Origin: Pseudoalteromonas luteoviolacea NCIMB 1944
GTDB lineage: Bacteria > Pseudomonadota > Gammaproteobacteria > Enterobacterales > Alteromonadaceae
Length of the DNA stretch: 64,000 nt
Assembly: GCF_001625565.1 (NCBI RefSeq)
Contig: NZ_AUXS01000047.1
Location: 32,853 to 96,852, forward strand
Reading direction: 5' to 3'
Under the pieces are notes generated by a model that saw nothing but the letters and a program-made list of their open reading frames with translations, did not search any database and had not been told where the DNA came from. Below are positions 43,553-52,812 of the stretch, one piece after another. The position numbers and the translations under genes are program-made. Each line of letters begins with the position of its first letter. The first letter of the stretch is position 1.

Positions 43553-44548
43553 ATGATCAATACCAAACTACCTTTACTTGATTTACACCGCCACTTAGAT
43601 GGTAATGTGCGTGCTGAAACAATTTTAGACCTTGGTCAAAAGTTTAACATGGCGCTCCCTGCACACGATGTTGAAGGCTTGAGGCCGCATGTGCAAGTGC
43701 TCGACAATGCGCCTAACCTGATGGCTTTTCTGGCTAAATTGGATTGGGGCGTCAAGGTGCTGGGTGACTATGATGCTTGTCGTCGTATTGCAGTTGAAAA
43801 TGTCGAAGACGCAATTGCACAAAATATGGATTACACTGAATTGCGTTTCAGCCCTTACTACATGGCAAAAACCCATAACTTACATCCGCAGGGTGTGGTA
43901 GAAGCGGTTGTTGATGGCATTAAGTCGGCAAGTAACGGGCGTGATATCAAAGTCAATTTAATTGGTATCATGTCTCGCACGTTTGGTGTTGAAAAATGCC
44001 AGTATGAATTAGACGCCTTGTTAGCCTTTAAAAATGATTTAGTTGCCATTGACTTAGCTGGTGATGAACTTGGTTTCCCTGGTGAGTTGTTTATTGAGCA
44101 CTTTAAACAGGTGCACGATGCGTACCTAGGTGCAACCATTCATGCCGGAGAAGCCGAGGGGGCAAGCAGTATCTGGCAGGCCATCCAAGAATTAGGTGCA
44201 ACTCGAATCGGCCATGGTGTGAAAGCCATCGAAGATCCAAAACTGATGGATTACTTGCGCGACAATCAAATTGGTATTGAATCTTGTTTAACCAGTAATT
44301 TGCAGACAAGCACAGTAGCTAGCATTGAGACCCATCCACTAAAGCAGTTTTTAGATCATGGTATTTTGGCGACCATTAATACCGACGACCCTGCTGTGCA
44401 AGGTGTTGAGCTAGACAACGAGTTTGAAAAAGCCGCGCCACTGGCAGGGCTGAGCGCAGATGATATCGTCCAAGCGCAGAAAAATGCGGTCGAGATTGCC
44501 TTTTTAAGTGATGCTGACAAACAGGCGCTATTGCAAAAATACGCTTAA
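43553..44548 (+). CDS. add: Adenosine deaminase
   Basis: This 331-residue metallo-enzyme deaminates adenosine to inosine for purine salvage. The zinc-binding and catalytic motifs are in order: LDLHRHLDGNVR near residue 8, HAGEAEG (Glu acid-base), ESCLTSNLQT and INTDDPAVQG. The length is typical. It is transcribed alone and converges with the CBS protein gene through a shared hairpin. Confidence 0.95.
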   Translation: MINTKLPLLDLHRHLDGNVRAETILDLGQKFNMALPAHDVEGLRPHVQVLDNAPNLMAFLAKLDWGVKVLGDYDACRRIAVENVEDAIAQNMDYTELRFSPYYMAKTHNLHPQGVVEAVVDGIKSASNGRDIKVNLIGIMSRTFGVEKCQYELDALLAFKNDLVAIDLAGDELGFPGELFIEHFKQVHDAYLGATIHAGEAEGASSIWQAIQELGATRIGHGVKAIEDPKLMDYLRDNQIGIESCLTSNLQTSTVASIETHPLKQFLDHGILATINTDDPAVQGVELDNEFEKAAPLAGLSADDIVQAQKNAVEIAFLSDADKQALLQKYA

Positions 44549-44555
44549 CCTATTG

Positions 44556-44577
44556 GCTGCTCAATGCGTTGAGCAGC
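44556..44577. terminator. Hairpin between add and the CBS-domain gene
   Basis: GCTGCTCAA and TTGAGCAGC form a 9-bp perfect stem with loop TGCG. It overlaps the 3' end of the CBS protein gene on the minus strand. TTAAGTAGTTTT follows on the plus strand, an imperfect T tract, so it best serves add. Confidence 0.6.
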
Positions 44578-44971
44578 TTAAGTAGTTTTCTTTAAGTACA
44601 TTGATAACCTGACTGCGGGTGACAATGGCAATGACTTTTCCTTCCTCAACAACTGGGTAAATTTTGGGTTTGTTTTGCTGCATTTGCGCTGCTAAATCGA
44701 CTACTGTCATTTCTTTTTTAACGGATAACGTTTCTGTACTCATCAGTTGAGCAACTTGGTTTGCACCGTCGCAAAAATAACTGCTTTGTAGCAGAGGTGC
44801 GAGAAGCTGTTGTTCTGAAATGAAGCCAACCAATTTACCTTGAAAATCTTGAACGGGTGCGCCAAACAGACCAAAGGTTTGCAATTGCTCAATAGCCTCG
44901 GTAATTTCAGTATCAGGTGTGATCTTGGGAAACTGGGTCGACATGATGTCTGCGATAAATTGATTTGCCAT
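44561..44971 (-). CDS. CBS-domain protein
   Basis: This 136-residue protein consists of two CBS motifs (about residues 8-60 and 75-128). FISEQQLLAPLL and IVTRSQVINVLKENY close them. Such pairs bind adenosyl nucleotides or metals and regulate partners; no fused catalytic domain is present. A longer frame is open, but the ATG at 44971 with AGGAG upstream is the probable start. It is read towards add. The target is unknown. Confidence 0.88.
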   Translation of the reverse strand: MANQFIADIMSTQFPKITPDTEITEAIEQLQTFGLFGAPVQDFQGKLVGFISEQQLLAPLLQSSYFCDGANQVAQLMSTETLSVKKEMTVVDLAAQMQQNKPKIYPVVEEGKVIAIVTRSQVINVLKENYLSCSTH

Positions 44972-45102
44972 GGTAATTCTCCTGTTAAGTGATAGAACTA
45001 GTATGGACAACCCTTAATCATTTTTAAAATTGATTATTTATATCGCTTTAATTGGTTTTTTCAATGAGTATGCGCGGCTGGATAACCGCGCATTAAAATG
45101 CA

Positions 45103-45816
45103 TTACTTGATAAATGCGAAGGCATCCGCAAACATAAAGTCGCGCTGTGCGCCATGATTGATAAAGTCATCGCGGACAATACCGATCATGTCGAATCGAC
45201 CAGCCATATAAACACTATATGGTTCTAGTGATACGATGTCTTTCATCACTGCTTGGTGTACATAACCTGTATGACCTGTCCAATCGTCAGACGCATTCTC
45301 TACCACAGGGATGAACTGGAAGTTTGTTTTTCCGTTAGCCCAAGCTTCCATTTCTGCTTTTGCATATAATGCAGCTTCTTCTTTTACACCCCAGTAAAAT
45401 AGTACTGGTTGGTCATAGTTGATTTCTGCAAGGTAGTCAGCCATAGATTTAACGTAAGAAAAGCCAGTACCGCCAGCAAGTAATACTAAAGGTCTTGACT
45501 GCTCTGGGCGAACCTGTGACACACCTAAGCCAACTTCTAAATCAACATCGGCATCGTTACTATGTGCTTCTCTTAAGTGATCGAGTGCTTGCATCGCATA
45601 AGAATCTGCGCCAGAAGCGCCAATGTGCAGCTCAAGCTCTTGCTTTCTAGATGGGCTGCTGGCAATTGAGAAGGCACGCTTGTCTTTCTCGCCAAGCACG
45701 AGTTGTAAATAGTGACCTGCAGAAAATTCTGCATCATGTTGTGGCTTTAACAGCACTTTATGAACAAATTCAGTGAGAGGGGAAATAGCCTCTACACGCG
45801 CTTTTAGTGTTTGCAT
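45103..45816 (-). CDS. fre: NAD(P)H-flavin reductase
   Basis: This 237-residue ferredoxin-reductase-fold enzyme reduces free flavins with NAD(P)H. The flavin-binding RAFSIASSP motif is at about residue 49, and the NAD(P)-binding LLAGGTGFSYVKS at about 110. VYMAGRFDMIGIVRDDF is near the end. Reduced flavin supports iron reduction and other systems. AAGG precedes the ATG. It lies 142 bases downstream of ubiD, in the order ubiD-fre that is common in gammaproteobacteria. UbiD needs prenylated FMN made from reduced FMN by UbiX, so the pairing makes metabolic sense. Confidence 0.93.
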   Translation of the reverse strand: MQTLKARVEAISPLTEFVHKVLLKPQHDAEFSAGHYLQLVLGEKDKRAFSIASSPSRKQELELHIGASGADSYAMQALDHLREAHSNDADVDLEVGLGVSQVRPEQSRPLVLLAGGTGFSYVKSMADYLAEINYDQPVLFYWGVKEEAALYAKAEMEAWANGKTNFQFIPVVENASDDWTGHTGYVHQAVMKDIVSLEPYSVYMAGRFDMIGIVRDDFINHGAQRDFMFADAFAFIK

Positions 45817-45958
45817 TTCGAACCTTAATTATTAAGCACTTTGGCGAAAGTATGCGCACTGTAACATATTTAATCGCGATTTTGATATATCGCCTTTGGT
45901 GATTGTTTACCTAATTTGTAAACAATCACAGTCAGATAGTACGCATTGATTGCCGAGA

Positions 45959-47434
45959 TCACGTCTTGTCCATGATCCCAAGACTATCCCATATGTCATC
46001 GACCTTACGTTTAACCTCGTCGTCCATCACAATTGGCACACCCCATTCTCGGTCTGTCTCGCCTGGCCATTTGTTGGTTGCATCCATACCCATTTTAGAA
46101 CCTAAGCCTGAAACGGGCGAGGCGAAGTCCAAATAATCGATTGGCGTGCTCTCTATCATGGTGGTGTCTCTGGCGGGATCCATACGTGTGGTAATGGCCC
46201 AAATGACATCATTCCAGTCGCGCGCATTGACATCGTCATCGCACACTATGACAAATTTTGTGTACATGAATTGGCGTAAGAAAGACCAGACACCCATCAT
46301 CACGCGCTTGGCATGGCCTGGGTATTGTTTTTTCATCGTCACGACTGCCATACGATATGAGCAGCCTTCGGGTGGTAAGTAAAAGTCGACAATTTCAGGG
46401 AATTGCTTTTGTAAAATTGGCACAAAGACTTCGTTCAGCGCCACACCCAAAATGGCAGGCTCATCGGGTGGACGACCCGTGTACGTGCTGTGATAAATAG
46501 GGTTTTCGCGATGAGTTATATGGGTCACCGTCATAACTGGGAAGTCGTCGACTTCATTATAGTAACCAGTATGATCGCCATATGGCCCTTCAGGTGCCAT
46601 TTCACCTTGCTCGATATAACCTTCAAGGACAATTTCAGCACTGGCTGGGACCTGCAGGTCATTGGAAATGGATTTGACGACTTCTGTCTTGCTACCGCGC
46701 AATAAACCCGCGAAAGCATATTCGCTAAGTGTATCAGGTACAGGTGTGACCGCACCTAATATGGTCGCAGGATCGGCGCCCAATGCGACCGACACTGGAT
46801 AAGGTTTACCTGGGTGCTCTTTACACCACTCTAGAAAATCAAGCGCACCACCGCGGTGTGATAACCAGCGCATGATGATTTTATTTTTGCCTAACAATTG
46901 TTGGCGATAAATACCTAAATTCTGGCGCTTCTTATGCGGGCCTTTAGTGACTGTTAACCCCCAAGTAATGAGTGGTGCAGCGTCACCTGGCCAGCAGTGC
47001 TGTATTGGTAGCTTGGTAAGGTCTACTTGGTCACCTGTGAGCACAACTTGCTGACAAGGGGCCTTTTTAACCTCTTTGGCAGGCATATTAAGTACCTGCT
47101 TGAAAACAGGTATCTGGCCAATTGCTTCTTTGATACCTTTTGGTGGCTCAGGCTCTTTTAAAAACGCCAGCAACTTGCCTACTTCACGCAATTCACTGAC
47201 ATCGGTTTGGCCCATGCCCATGGCAACACGTTTGGGCGTGCCAAACAGATTTGCGAGTACGGGAATATCGAACCCTTCAGGGTTTTCAAACAGAATAGCG
47301 GGGCCGCCAGCACGTAGTGTGCGATCGGCGATCTCTGTCATTTCTAATTTAGTAGAAATTGGTTGGCTGACACGCACGAGTTCACCTTGCTTTTCCAGCA
47401 ACTCGATAAACTCTCTTAAGTCTTTATATTTCAT
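45959..47434 (-). CDS. ubiD: 4-hydroxy-3-polyprenylbenzoate decarboxylase
   Basis: This 491-residue UbiD decarboxylates 3-polyprenyl-4-hydroxybenzoate in ubiquinone synthesis, using prenylated FMN. It begins MKYKDLREFIELLEKQGELVRV, contains the LGIYRQQLLGKNKIIMRW segment that binds cofactor, and EGPYGDHTGYYN, where the Glu-Arg-Glu chemistry acts. It ends with SKMGMDATNKWPGET. The length is normal for the enterobacterial type. fre follows downstream on the same strand. Confidence 0.96.
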   Translation of the reverse strand: MKYKDLREFIELLEKQGELVRVSQPISTKLEMTEIADRTLRAGGPAILFENPEGFDIPVLANLFGTPKRVAMGMGQTDVSELREVGKLLAFLKEPEPPKGIKEAIGQIPVFKQVLNMPAKEVKKAPCQQVVLTGDQVDLTKLPIQHCWPGDAAPLITWGLTVTKGPHKKRQNLGIYRQQLLGKNKIIMRWLSHRGGALDFLEWCKEHPGKPYPVSVALGADPATILGAVTPVPDTLSEYAFAGLLRGSKTEVVKSISNDLQVPASAEIVLEGYIEQGEMAPEGPYGDHTGYYNEVDDFPVMTVTHITHRENPIYHSTYTGRPPDEPAILGVALNEVFVPILQKQFPEIVDFYLPPEGCSYRMAVVTMKKQYPGHAKRVMMGVWSFLRQFMYTKFVIVCDDDVNARDWNDVIWAITTRMDPARDTTMIESTPIDYLDFASPVSGLGSKMGMDATNKWPGETDREWGVPIVMDDEVKRKVDDIWDSLGIMDKT

Positions 47435-47722
47435 TTTTGCCTGTTACGCAGTGAGTACGCTTCTCGGTATGGTTGAGTATATCAATTCCCCTCGAACCAG
47501 CACATACTCAAATAGTCCATTGATGTCACACGAGGTGAATTTATTTGTAACGGATAGCATACGTTTGTTGTGGTAATTGGGTCACTTCATCCGATTAAGT
47601 ATTAATAAGTAATTGGTTTAACACTGATCATATTTTTCTTCATGATACTCACTCTTTAGTTTCAATGCCCTAGTGTATAGGCTATATTCTGTGAGAGTCG
47701 ACGGGTATTGGGTGGAGGCGGC

Positions 47723-50338
47723 TTGAGGAAAATAACAAAAATAGCACAGCGACTGCTCTTCGCTTGTATTGGGCTGCATGCGCCTAAAGTCTTATCACAA
47801 ACACTCCCGAGCGAGGTGTTTGATAACCATAGTGCCGTGATGTTATTGATCGAGCCCGGTAGTGGCAAAATCGTCCGTGCCAATCAAGCTGCGGCGGATT
47901 TTTACGGCTATAACAAAGCGCAGCTCGAAGCCTTACATATTCAAGAGATTAATCAATTTTCTCCACAGCAAGTGGAAAAAGAACGTCTCTCAGCACTTAA
48001 TGAAGGGCGTAACTACTTTATTTTTCAGCATCGTTTAGCGTCAGGTGAAAATCGCACCGTGTCTGTTTATTCATCTCCTTTTATGGATGAAGACGGTAGT
48101 GCACTGCTTTTTTCTGTCATCCAAGATGTGAGCGAGCGGCGTAAACTTGAGCAAGCACTTTGGCACTATCAGAGCAACTTGGAGCAACAAGTTGCTCAGC
48201 AAACACAAGAAATAAAACACGCGAGCACAGTACAAGTCTTTTTACTCAGTAGCGTGATGGGGATATTTGTCGGAACAACCTTATTATTGGGTTGGGGGTT
48301 TTTACGGCTGCGCAAGACGAAAAAACGCTCTGAATTCCATCGTGCGAGACTGAATGCGATATTTGATGCCATTGGTGATTATCTCATATTTACCGACGTG
48401 AATGATAAAGTGCTGTCGGCCAATCGAGCTGCCTATCAAGATATGGGGGAGCTCGATGGTAAGGCGATTGTGGAAGTACTATCAAAGTGCATTTGCTTGG
48501 AGCAAATTCAATTTGAGCCAAAAGAGTGCCAAATCACCACCAACTTTGGCACTTTAGATGTTGAGATCAGTAAAACCGACGTAATGGATCACGATGGAGG
48601 TCTATATGGTCATATTTATTTGTTGCAAAACATCACCCAGCGCCTAGCGGATGAAAAAGAACAAAGACTTGCCAGTACGGTATTTTCAACAACCAGTGAA
48701 GGGGTTCTGGTTTCTGACAAAGACAACTGTATTCAAATGGTCAATCGGGCATTCACCGATATAACGGGTTTTACCGGTCCAGAAGTGATGGGAAAAACGC
48801 CCGCTATTTTTAACTCAGGGCGTCACGATACCGCTTATTTTACGCAACTGTATGATGCGCTGAGTTCGCGGGGACACTGGGAAGGAGAGATTTGGAACAA
48901 ACGTAAAAACGGCGAGGTATATCCCAGTTGGTTACAGGTCTCTGCGGTATTTAATCAGCACGGCGATATAGATATGTATGTCGCGCTTTTTAATGATATT
49001 ACGTCACGCAAACGCAATGAACAACTGATGTGGCAACAGGCGAATTTTGATAACTTAACAGGTCTGGCTAATCGTCATCATTACCACGCAAAATTTGACA
49101 TTGCCTTAGGCCAGGCGCAGCGTAAACAAACTCGAGTGGCAGTATGTTTTATTGATCTAGACAGATTTAAAGCGGTGAATGATACCTTAGGGCACCATAT
49201 TGGCGATTTATTGTTAATTGAAGCTGCAAACCGTATCCGCGAGTGTACCCGAAATTCAGATACTGTTGCGCGATTAGGTGGAGATGAATTTGCATTGTTA
49301 TTGCCTGACATGGAGCTGATCAGTGATATGGAGAAAGTCGCGGAAAAGGTGCTCAAAGCACTGAGCGCGCCATTTCATCTTGAAGGCCATGAAGCCTATG
49401 TGTCCGGAAGTATGGGGATCACCTTTTATCCCGATGACGGGGAAGACCGCAAAGTGTTGTTACGCAATGCGGATAGCGCGATGTATAAAGCAAAAGAAAA
49501 TGGCCGCAATTGTTTTCAGTTTTTCACCACGGCCATGCATGAGCATGCCAAAGCGCGTAGCCAACTAGAAGGAGCGTTGCACAGAGCGCTTGCTAATCAA
49601 GAACTGCGAGTTGTATATCAGCCCATTGTTGGAGACAATCGGTTGGGCTGTGAAGCGCTGCTGCGCTGGCATAATGATACGTTAGGAGAGGTTTCGCCAG
49701 TCGACTTTATTCCCATTAGCGAAGAGTTAGGATTGATCATGGCAATGGGAGAGTGGGTATTATATCAAGCCTGTGCACAGGCGCGAGCTTGGCTCAATAA
49801 GACTCAGCAGCCATTTTTTGTATCGGTCAATGTGTCGAGCACGCAGTTTAAGCGCCAAAATGTGGTGGCATTGGTAGAGAAAGTATTGAGAGACACTAGC
49901 TTGCCTGCGGAGTGTTTGACCCTCGAAATCACAGAAACGGTACTGGCTGATAATTCTGATGATATAGAGCGTCAGTTGGAGCAATTACGTGTGATGGGCG
50001 TGGGGCTGGCGATCGATGATTTTGGCACTGGTTATTCATCACTGGGATATTTGAAGCGTTTTCCATTGTCTAAACTCAAAATAGATCGCGCTTTTATCAA
50101 AGATTTACCTGATGATGAAGAAGATAAAACCCTCATAAGTGCGATCATTTCAATGGCAAGTAAGTTAAATCTCATCGTGATAGCGGAAGGTGTTGAAACA
50201 CCAGCTCAGCTCGCCTTATTGCAGCAGCTAGGTTGTGACTATACCCAAGGTTACCTGCACTCTAAGCCGAGCAGTGCCGCCGAATTTGAAGCTTTTTTAT
50301 TAAAATATCAAACGCGAACAGATCATTCACAAATTTGA
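47723..50338 (+). CDS. PAS-GGDEF-EAL protein with a membrane helix
   Basis: The 871-residue protein (counting from TTG at 47723) has a short signal-like N-terminus, a first PAS domain (about 30-145), a coiled-coil stretch, a transmembrane helix (about 175-198), then a second degenerate and a third PAS domain (about 205-445). The GGDEF domain follows, with GGDEF at residue 519 and an intact inhibitory site (RNSD). The EAL domain has EAL at 644, DDFGTGYSSLGYL and AEGVET. Both active sites look functional, so it may make and break cyclic di-GMP. The TTG is chosen because GGAGG lies four bases before it. It overlaps the end of the convergent Sel1 gene. Confidence 0.9.
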   Translation: MRKITKIAQRLLFACIGLHAPKVLSQTLPSEVFDNHSAVMLLIEPGSGKIVRANQAAADFYGYNKAQLEALHIQEINQFSPQQVEKERLSALNEGRNYFIFQHRLASGENRTVSVYSSPFMDEDGSALLFSVIQDVSERRKLEQALWHYQSNLEQQVAQQTQEIKHASTVQVFLLSSVMGIFVGTTLLLGWGFLRLRKTKKRSEFHRARLNAIFDAIGDYLIFTDVNDKVLSANRAAYQDMGELDGKAIVEVLSKCICLEQIQFEPKECQITTNFGTLDVEISKTDVMDHDGGLYGHIYLLQNITQRLADEKEQRLASTVFSTTSEGVLVSDKDNCIQMVNRAFTDITGFTGPEVMGKTPAIFNSGRHDTAYFTQLYDALSSRGHWEGEIWNKRKNGEVYPSWLQVSAVFNQHGDIDMYVALFNDITSRKRNEQLMWQQANFDNLTGLANRHHYHAKFDIALGQAQRKQTRVAVCFIDLDRFKAVNDTLGHHIGDLLLIEAANRIRECTRNSDTVARLGGDEFALLLPDMELISDMEKVAEKVLKALSAPFHLEGHEAYVSGSMGITFYPDDGEDRKVLLRNADSAMYKAKENGRNCFQFFTTAMHEHAKARSQLEGALHRALANQELRVVYQPIVGDNRLGCEALLRWHNDTLGEVSPVDFIPISEELGLIMAMGEWVLYQACAQARAWLNKTQQPFFVSVNVSSTQFKRQNVVALVEKVLRDTSLPAECLTLEITETVLADNSDDIERQLEQLRVMGVGLAIDDFGTGYSSLGYLKRFPLSKLKIDRAFIKDLPDDEEDKTLISAIISMASKLNLIVIAEGVETPAQLALLQQLGCDYTQGYLHSKPSSAAEFEAFLLKYQTRTDHSQI

Positions 50339-51099
50339 TGCAGTGTGCATAAGGACTTAAGTGCTTCTTTGGCTTTTACGTTACCTTGTGCACTGGCTGA
50401 TTTGAGTAGCTCAAATCCTCGCTGCAAATTTTGCTCGCCGCCCTCTGCTGCTATGAGCATGGTTGCTAAATTATACATACCCCATTGATCTTTGTTCTTT
50501 GCTGCAAGTTCAAAGGCCTCTCTGGCAGCGACTAGCTCACCGCGCTGGTACAAGCCTATCCCTTGACTATTTTCTGCGGATAAAGCTGCACGTTGGTGTT
50601 TTGGAAAGTGAGGCAAGGCACGCTGCTTAACAATGCCACCCAGCACATAGATATCATTGGGGCGATACGCGGCGTAAATGGCACCGCTTTGATAATAGGG
50701 CATGACTTGTGATCTTGGGATATGCCAAGGCTGCGCTTGGAAGTAATCATCCACCATTAAGTTATCGAGTTGAATGGCACGTCTTGCATCTCGTTTTCTG
50801 GCGTAAGTGTAGCGACCTTGTTTGAGTGTAAGTTGATTGTCATTGACTGCGATGACTTGGGCAATGCGGTACTGTGCCTGATAGACACGATCAGTCTGCA
50901 TTTTACCTATATCGACCATAATTACATCATCCACTTTTGGTGCCTCTAACCAGGTGTACTGTAGCTGCTGTGTGCGCTGGTGTTTAGCAATCCAGTGGGC
51001 ACAAAAAGCAATGATAATAAATGCGATAACAATAGCTTTGTAGCGACTTAGTAATTCAGAGATGATGTCGTGAGATCGAAAGATTGCGTGTTTAATCAT
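50323..51099 (-). CDS. Membrane-anchored Sel1/TPR-repeat protein
   Basis: This 258-residue protein has one transmembrane helix (about 22-42) near the N-terminus, then a soluble beta-rich region (about 50-160) with little similarity to known domains. Two Sel1-like repeats close it (about 180-250: GIGLYQRGELVAAREAFELAAKNKDQWGMYNLATML and FELLKSASAQGNVKAKEALKSL). Sel1 repeats bind other proteins. The soluble part is probably periplasmic. GGAG precedes the ATG. Its end overlaps the GGDEF-EAL gene by 16 bases. Confidence 0.8.
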   Translation of the reverse strand: MIKHAIFRSHDIISELLSRYKAIVIAFIIIAFCAHWIAKHQRTQQLQYTWLEAPKVDDVIMVDIGKMQTDRVYQAQYRIAQVIAVNDNQLTLKQGRYTYARKRDARRAIQLDNLMVDDYFQAQPWHIPRSQVMPYYQSGAIYAAYRPNDIYVLGGIVKQRALPHFPKHQRAALSAENSQGIGLYQRGELVAAREAFELAAKNKDQWGMYNLATMLIAAEGGEQNLQRGFELLKSASAQGNVKAKEALKSLCTLHQICE

Positions 51100-51184
51100 C
51101 GCCAGCTCCGTGGTTGATTTGAATTATCATTATGTAACGTGCCAAGACAAAGATATCATGCCTTTGTCTTGGCATAAAGCTAGG

Positions 51185-52594
51185 TTACTTACCTGCCATC
51201 TTGGTTTCAGCGTTGGCAGCCATCAAAGCAAATACTGCGTATGCAGCAGTGTTTTGTTTGAGTTTTTCTGGATCGACTTTGTCCAACGTGTCGTCAGCAG
51301 TGTGGTGGTAGTCAAAATAATCTGTTCCCACCTGATGTAAGTCGAAAATCGGTGCCGAAGTAGTTTGTTTTAACGGGATCAGATCAGGCCCGCCACGTGC
51401 TTCATTTTTGCGAATGTATTTAACGCCTAGCGGTTTTAATTGCTCAGCAATAGCTCTCACCACGGGTAACGATGCGGCATTTACATTTGATTCAAACGCG
51501 TATACGACATCTGCACCAAAATCAGATTCTGCAGCGGCAACAATATTATCGAGACGTTTTTCATAATGTTTGAAGTAGGCTTTTGCTCCCCATAGGCCCA
51601 ATTCTTCTGCGGCAAATAGGACGACGCGGATGCTGCGCTCGGGTTGAGTATGATCGGCAATGTGTTTTGCTGCCGCCATAGTCAGTGCAACGCCAGCTCC
51701 ATCATCGAGTGCGCCAGTTCCTAAATCCCACGAATCTAGGTGACTACCAAGCAATACATATTGCTCAGGGTATTTAGTACCGGTGATCTCACCGATGACG
51801 TTATAACTTGTGCCTTCGCCCAAATCTTCAGTCTGAATATTTAGCTCAACTTGCACAGGCTTACCCAAGGCTACCAGACGTGCCAGCTGGTCGGCATCTG
51901 GATTGGCAACCGCGGTCGCTGGAATTTTCGTGATGCCTTTGGTGTAGTGGCTACCACCTGTGTGGGCAAAGCGGTGATGACTGGTACTGACAGAGCGCAT
52001 CATATATGCAATAGCGCCTTTTTTAGCTGCTTCAACAGCACCTTTGTTACGCGCTTTCACGGCTGGGCCATATCCATTGCCATCAATATCGCGATTCATT
52101 CGATAGTTTATAAAGGCAACTTTCCCTTCCAGGCTACCCGCAGGCGCAGCCTTGAGCTCGTCAAACGTCTCAAATAATACCACTTCACCTGTCAGGCCTT
52201 TTTTAGGTGTACTGATGCTGTTACCCAAAGCTGTGAGATGAAGGGGCTGTTTACTTGGGGTCAAGATAAAGCCTGACTCATGATAACGGCGCCACTCTGG
52301 GAATTTGGAAGGTTCCAACCACACTTTGTCAAAGCCAAGTTGTTGAAACTTTTGTTTGGCCCATGCAACAGCCATTTTGTCATTTTCAGTGCCCGGAAGA
52401 CGTGGGCCGACTTCAGTGGTAAGTGATTCCACTAATTGCCAGCTAAGATTACTGTTGTGGGCGTGTTCACGCACTTTTTCAACCATCTCTAGCTCTGCTT
52501 TTGTAAATTCTTGTGCTTGAGCAAGTTGGCTCACACACAGTGTCACAAGCGGAAGTAAGCTGGATTTTATCAGCGTACGAAATGCATGTTTCAT
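51185..52594 (-). CDS. Secreted M28-family zinc aminopeptidase
   Basis: This 469-residue protein has a signal peptide (1-27, ending in SQLAQA). A PA-like insert lies at about 100-250 (KGLTGEVVLFETFDELKAAPAGSLEGKVAFINYR). The M28 catalytic part carries zinc ligands in LLGSHLDSWDLGTGALDDGAG (His285 and following Asp), the EE pair in LFAAEELGLWG, an Asp in AAESDFGADV, and a late His (YFDYHHTADDTLDKVD). It probably releases amino acids from peptides in the periplasm or outside. AAGGA precedes the ATG. It appears monocistronic. Confidence 0.92.
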   Translation of the reverse strand: MKHAFRTLIKSSLLPLVTLCVSQLAQAQEFTKAELEMVEKVREHAHNSNLSWQLVESLTTEVGPRLPGTENDKMAVAWAKQKFQQLGFDKVWLEPSKFPEWRRYHESGFILTPSKQPLHLTALGNSISTPKKGLTGEVVLFETFDELKAAPAGSLEGKVAFINYRMNRDIDGNGYGPAVKARNKGAVEAAKKGAIAYMMRSVSTSHHRFAHTGGSHYTKGITKIPATAVANPDADQLARLVALGKPVQVELNIQTEDLGEGTSYNVIGEITGTKYPEQYVLLGSHLDSWDLGTGALDDGAGVALTMAAAKHIADHTQPERSIRVVLFAAEELGLWGAKAYFKHYEKRLDNIVAAAESDFGADVVYAFESNVNAASLPVVRAIAEQLKPLGVKYIRKNEARGGPDLIPLKQTTSAPIFDLHQVGTDYFDYHHTADDTLDKVDPEKLKQNTAAYAVFALMAANAETKMAGK

Positions 52595-52812
52595 GATTAA
52601 TCCTTGATAGATAAAATAAGCTTCATTTTGACATCGAAACTTTTTGATTAAAACGTTAATAAGATGAATTGCATGGACACTAGCTGTAGATAAGTTGTAT
52701 TTATGCCCTGACTACCTGCCACAATGGCTAAAATGCTGAAAGTATATGGTTGTATACCTAGGTAGCAGATGTTTGTTAAAATTACTGCAATTTGATTTGT
52801 CAGGACATTCAT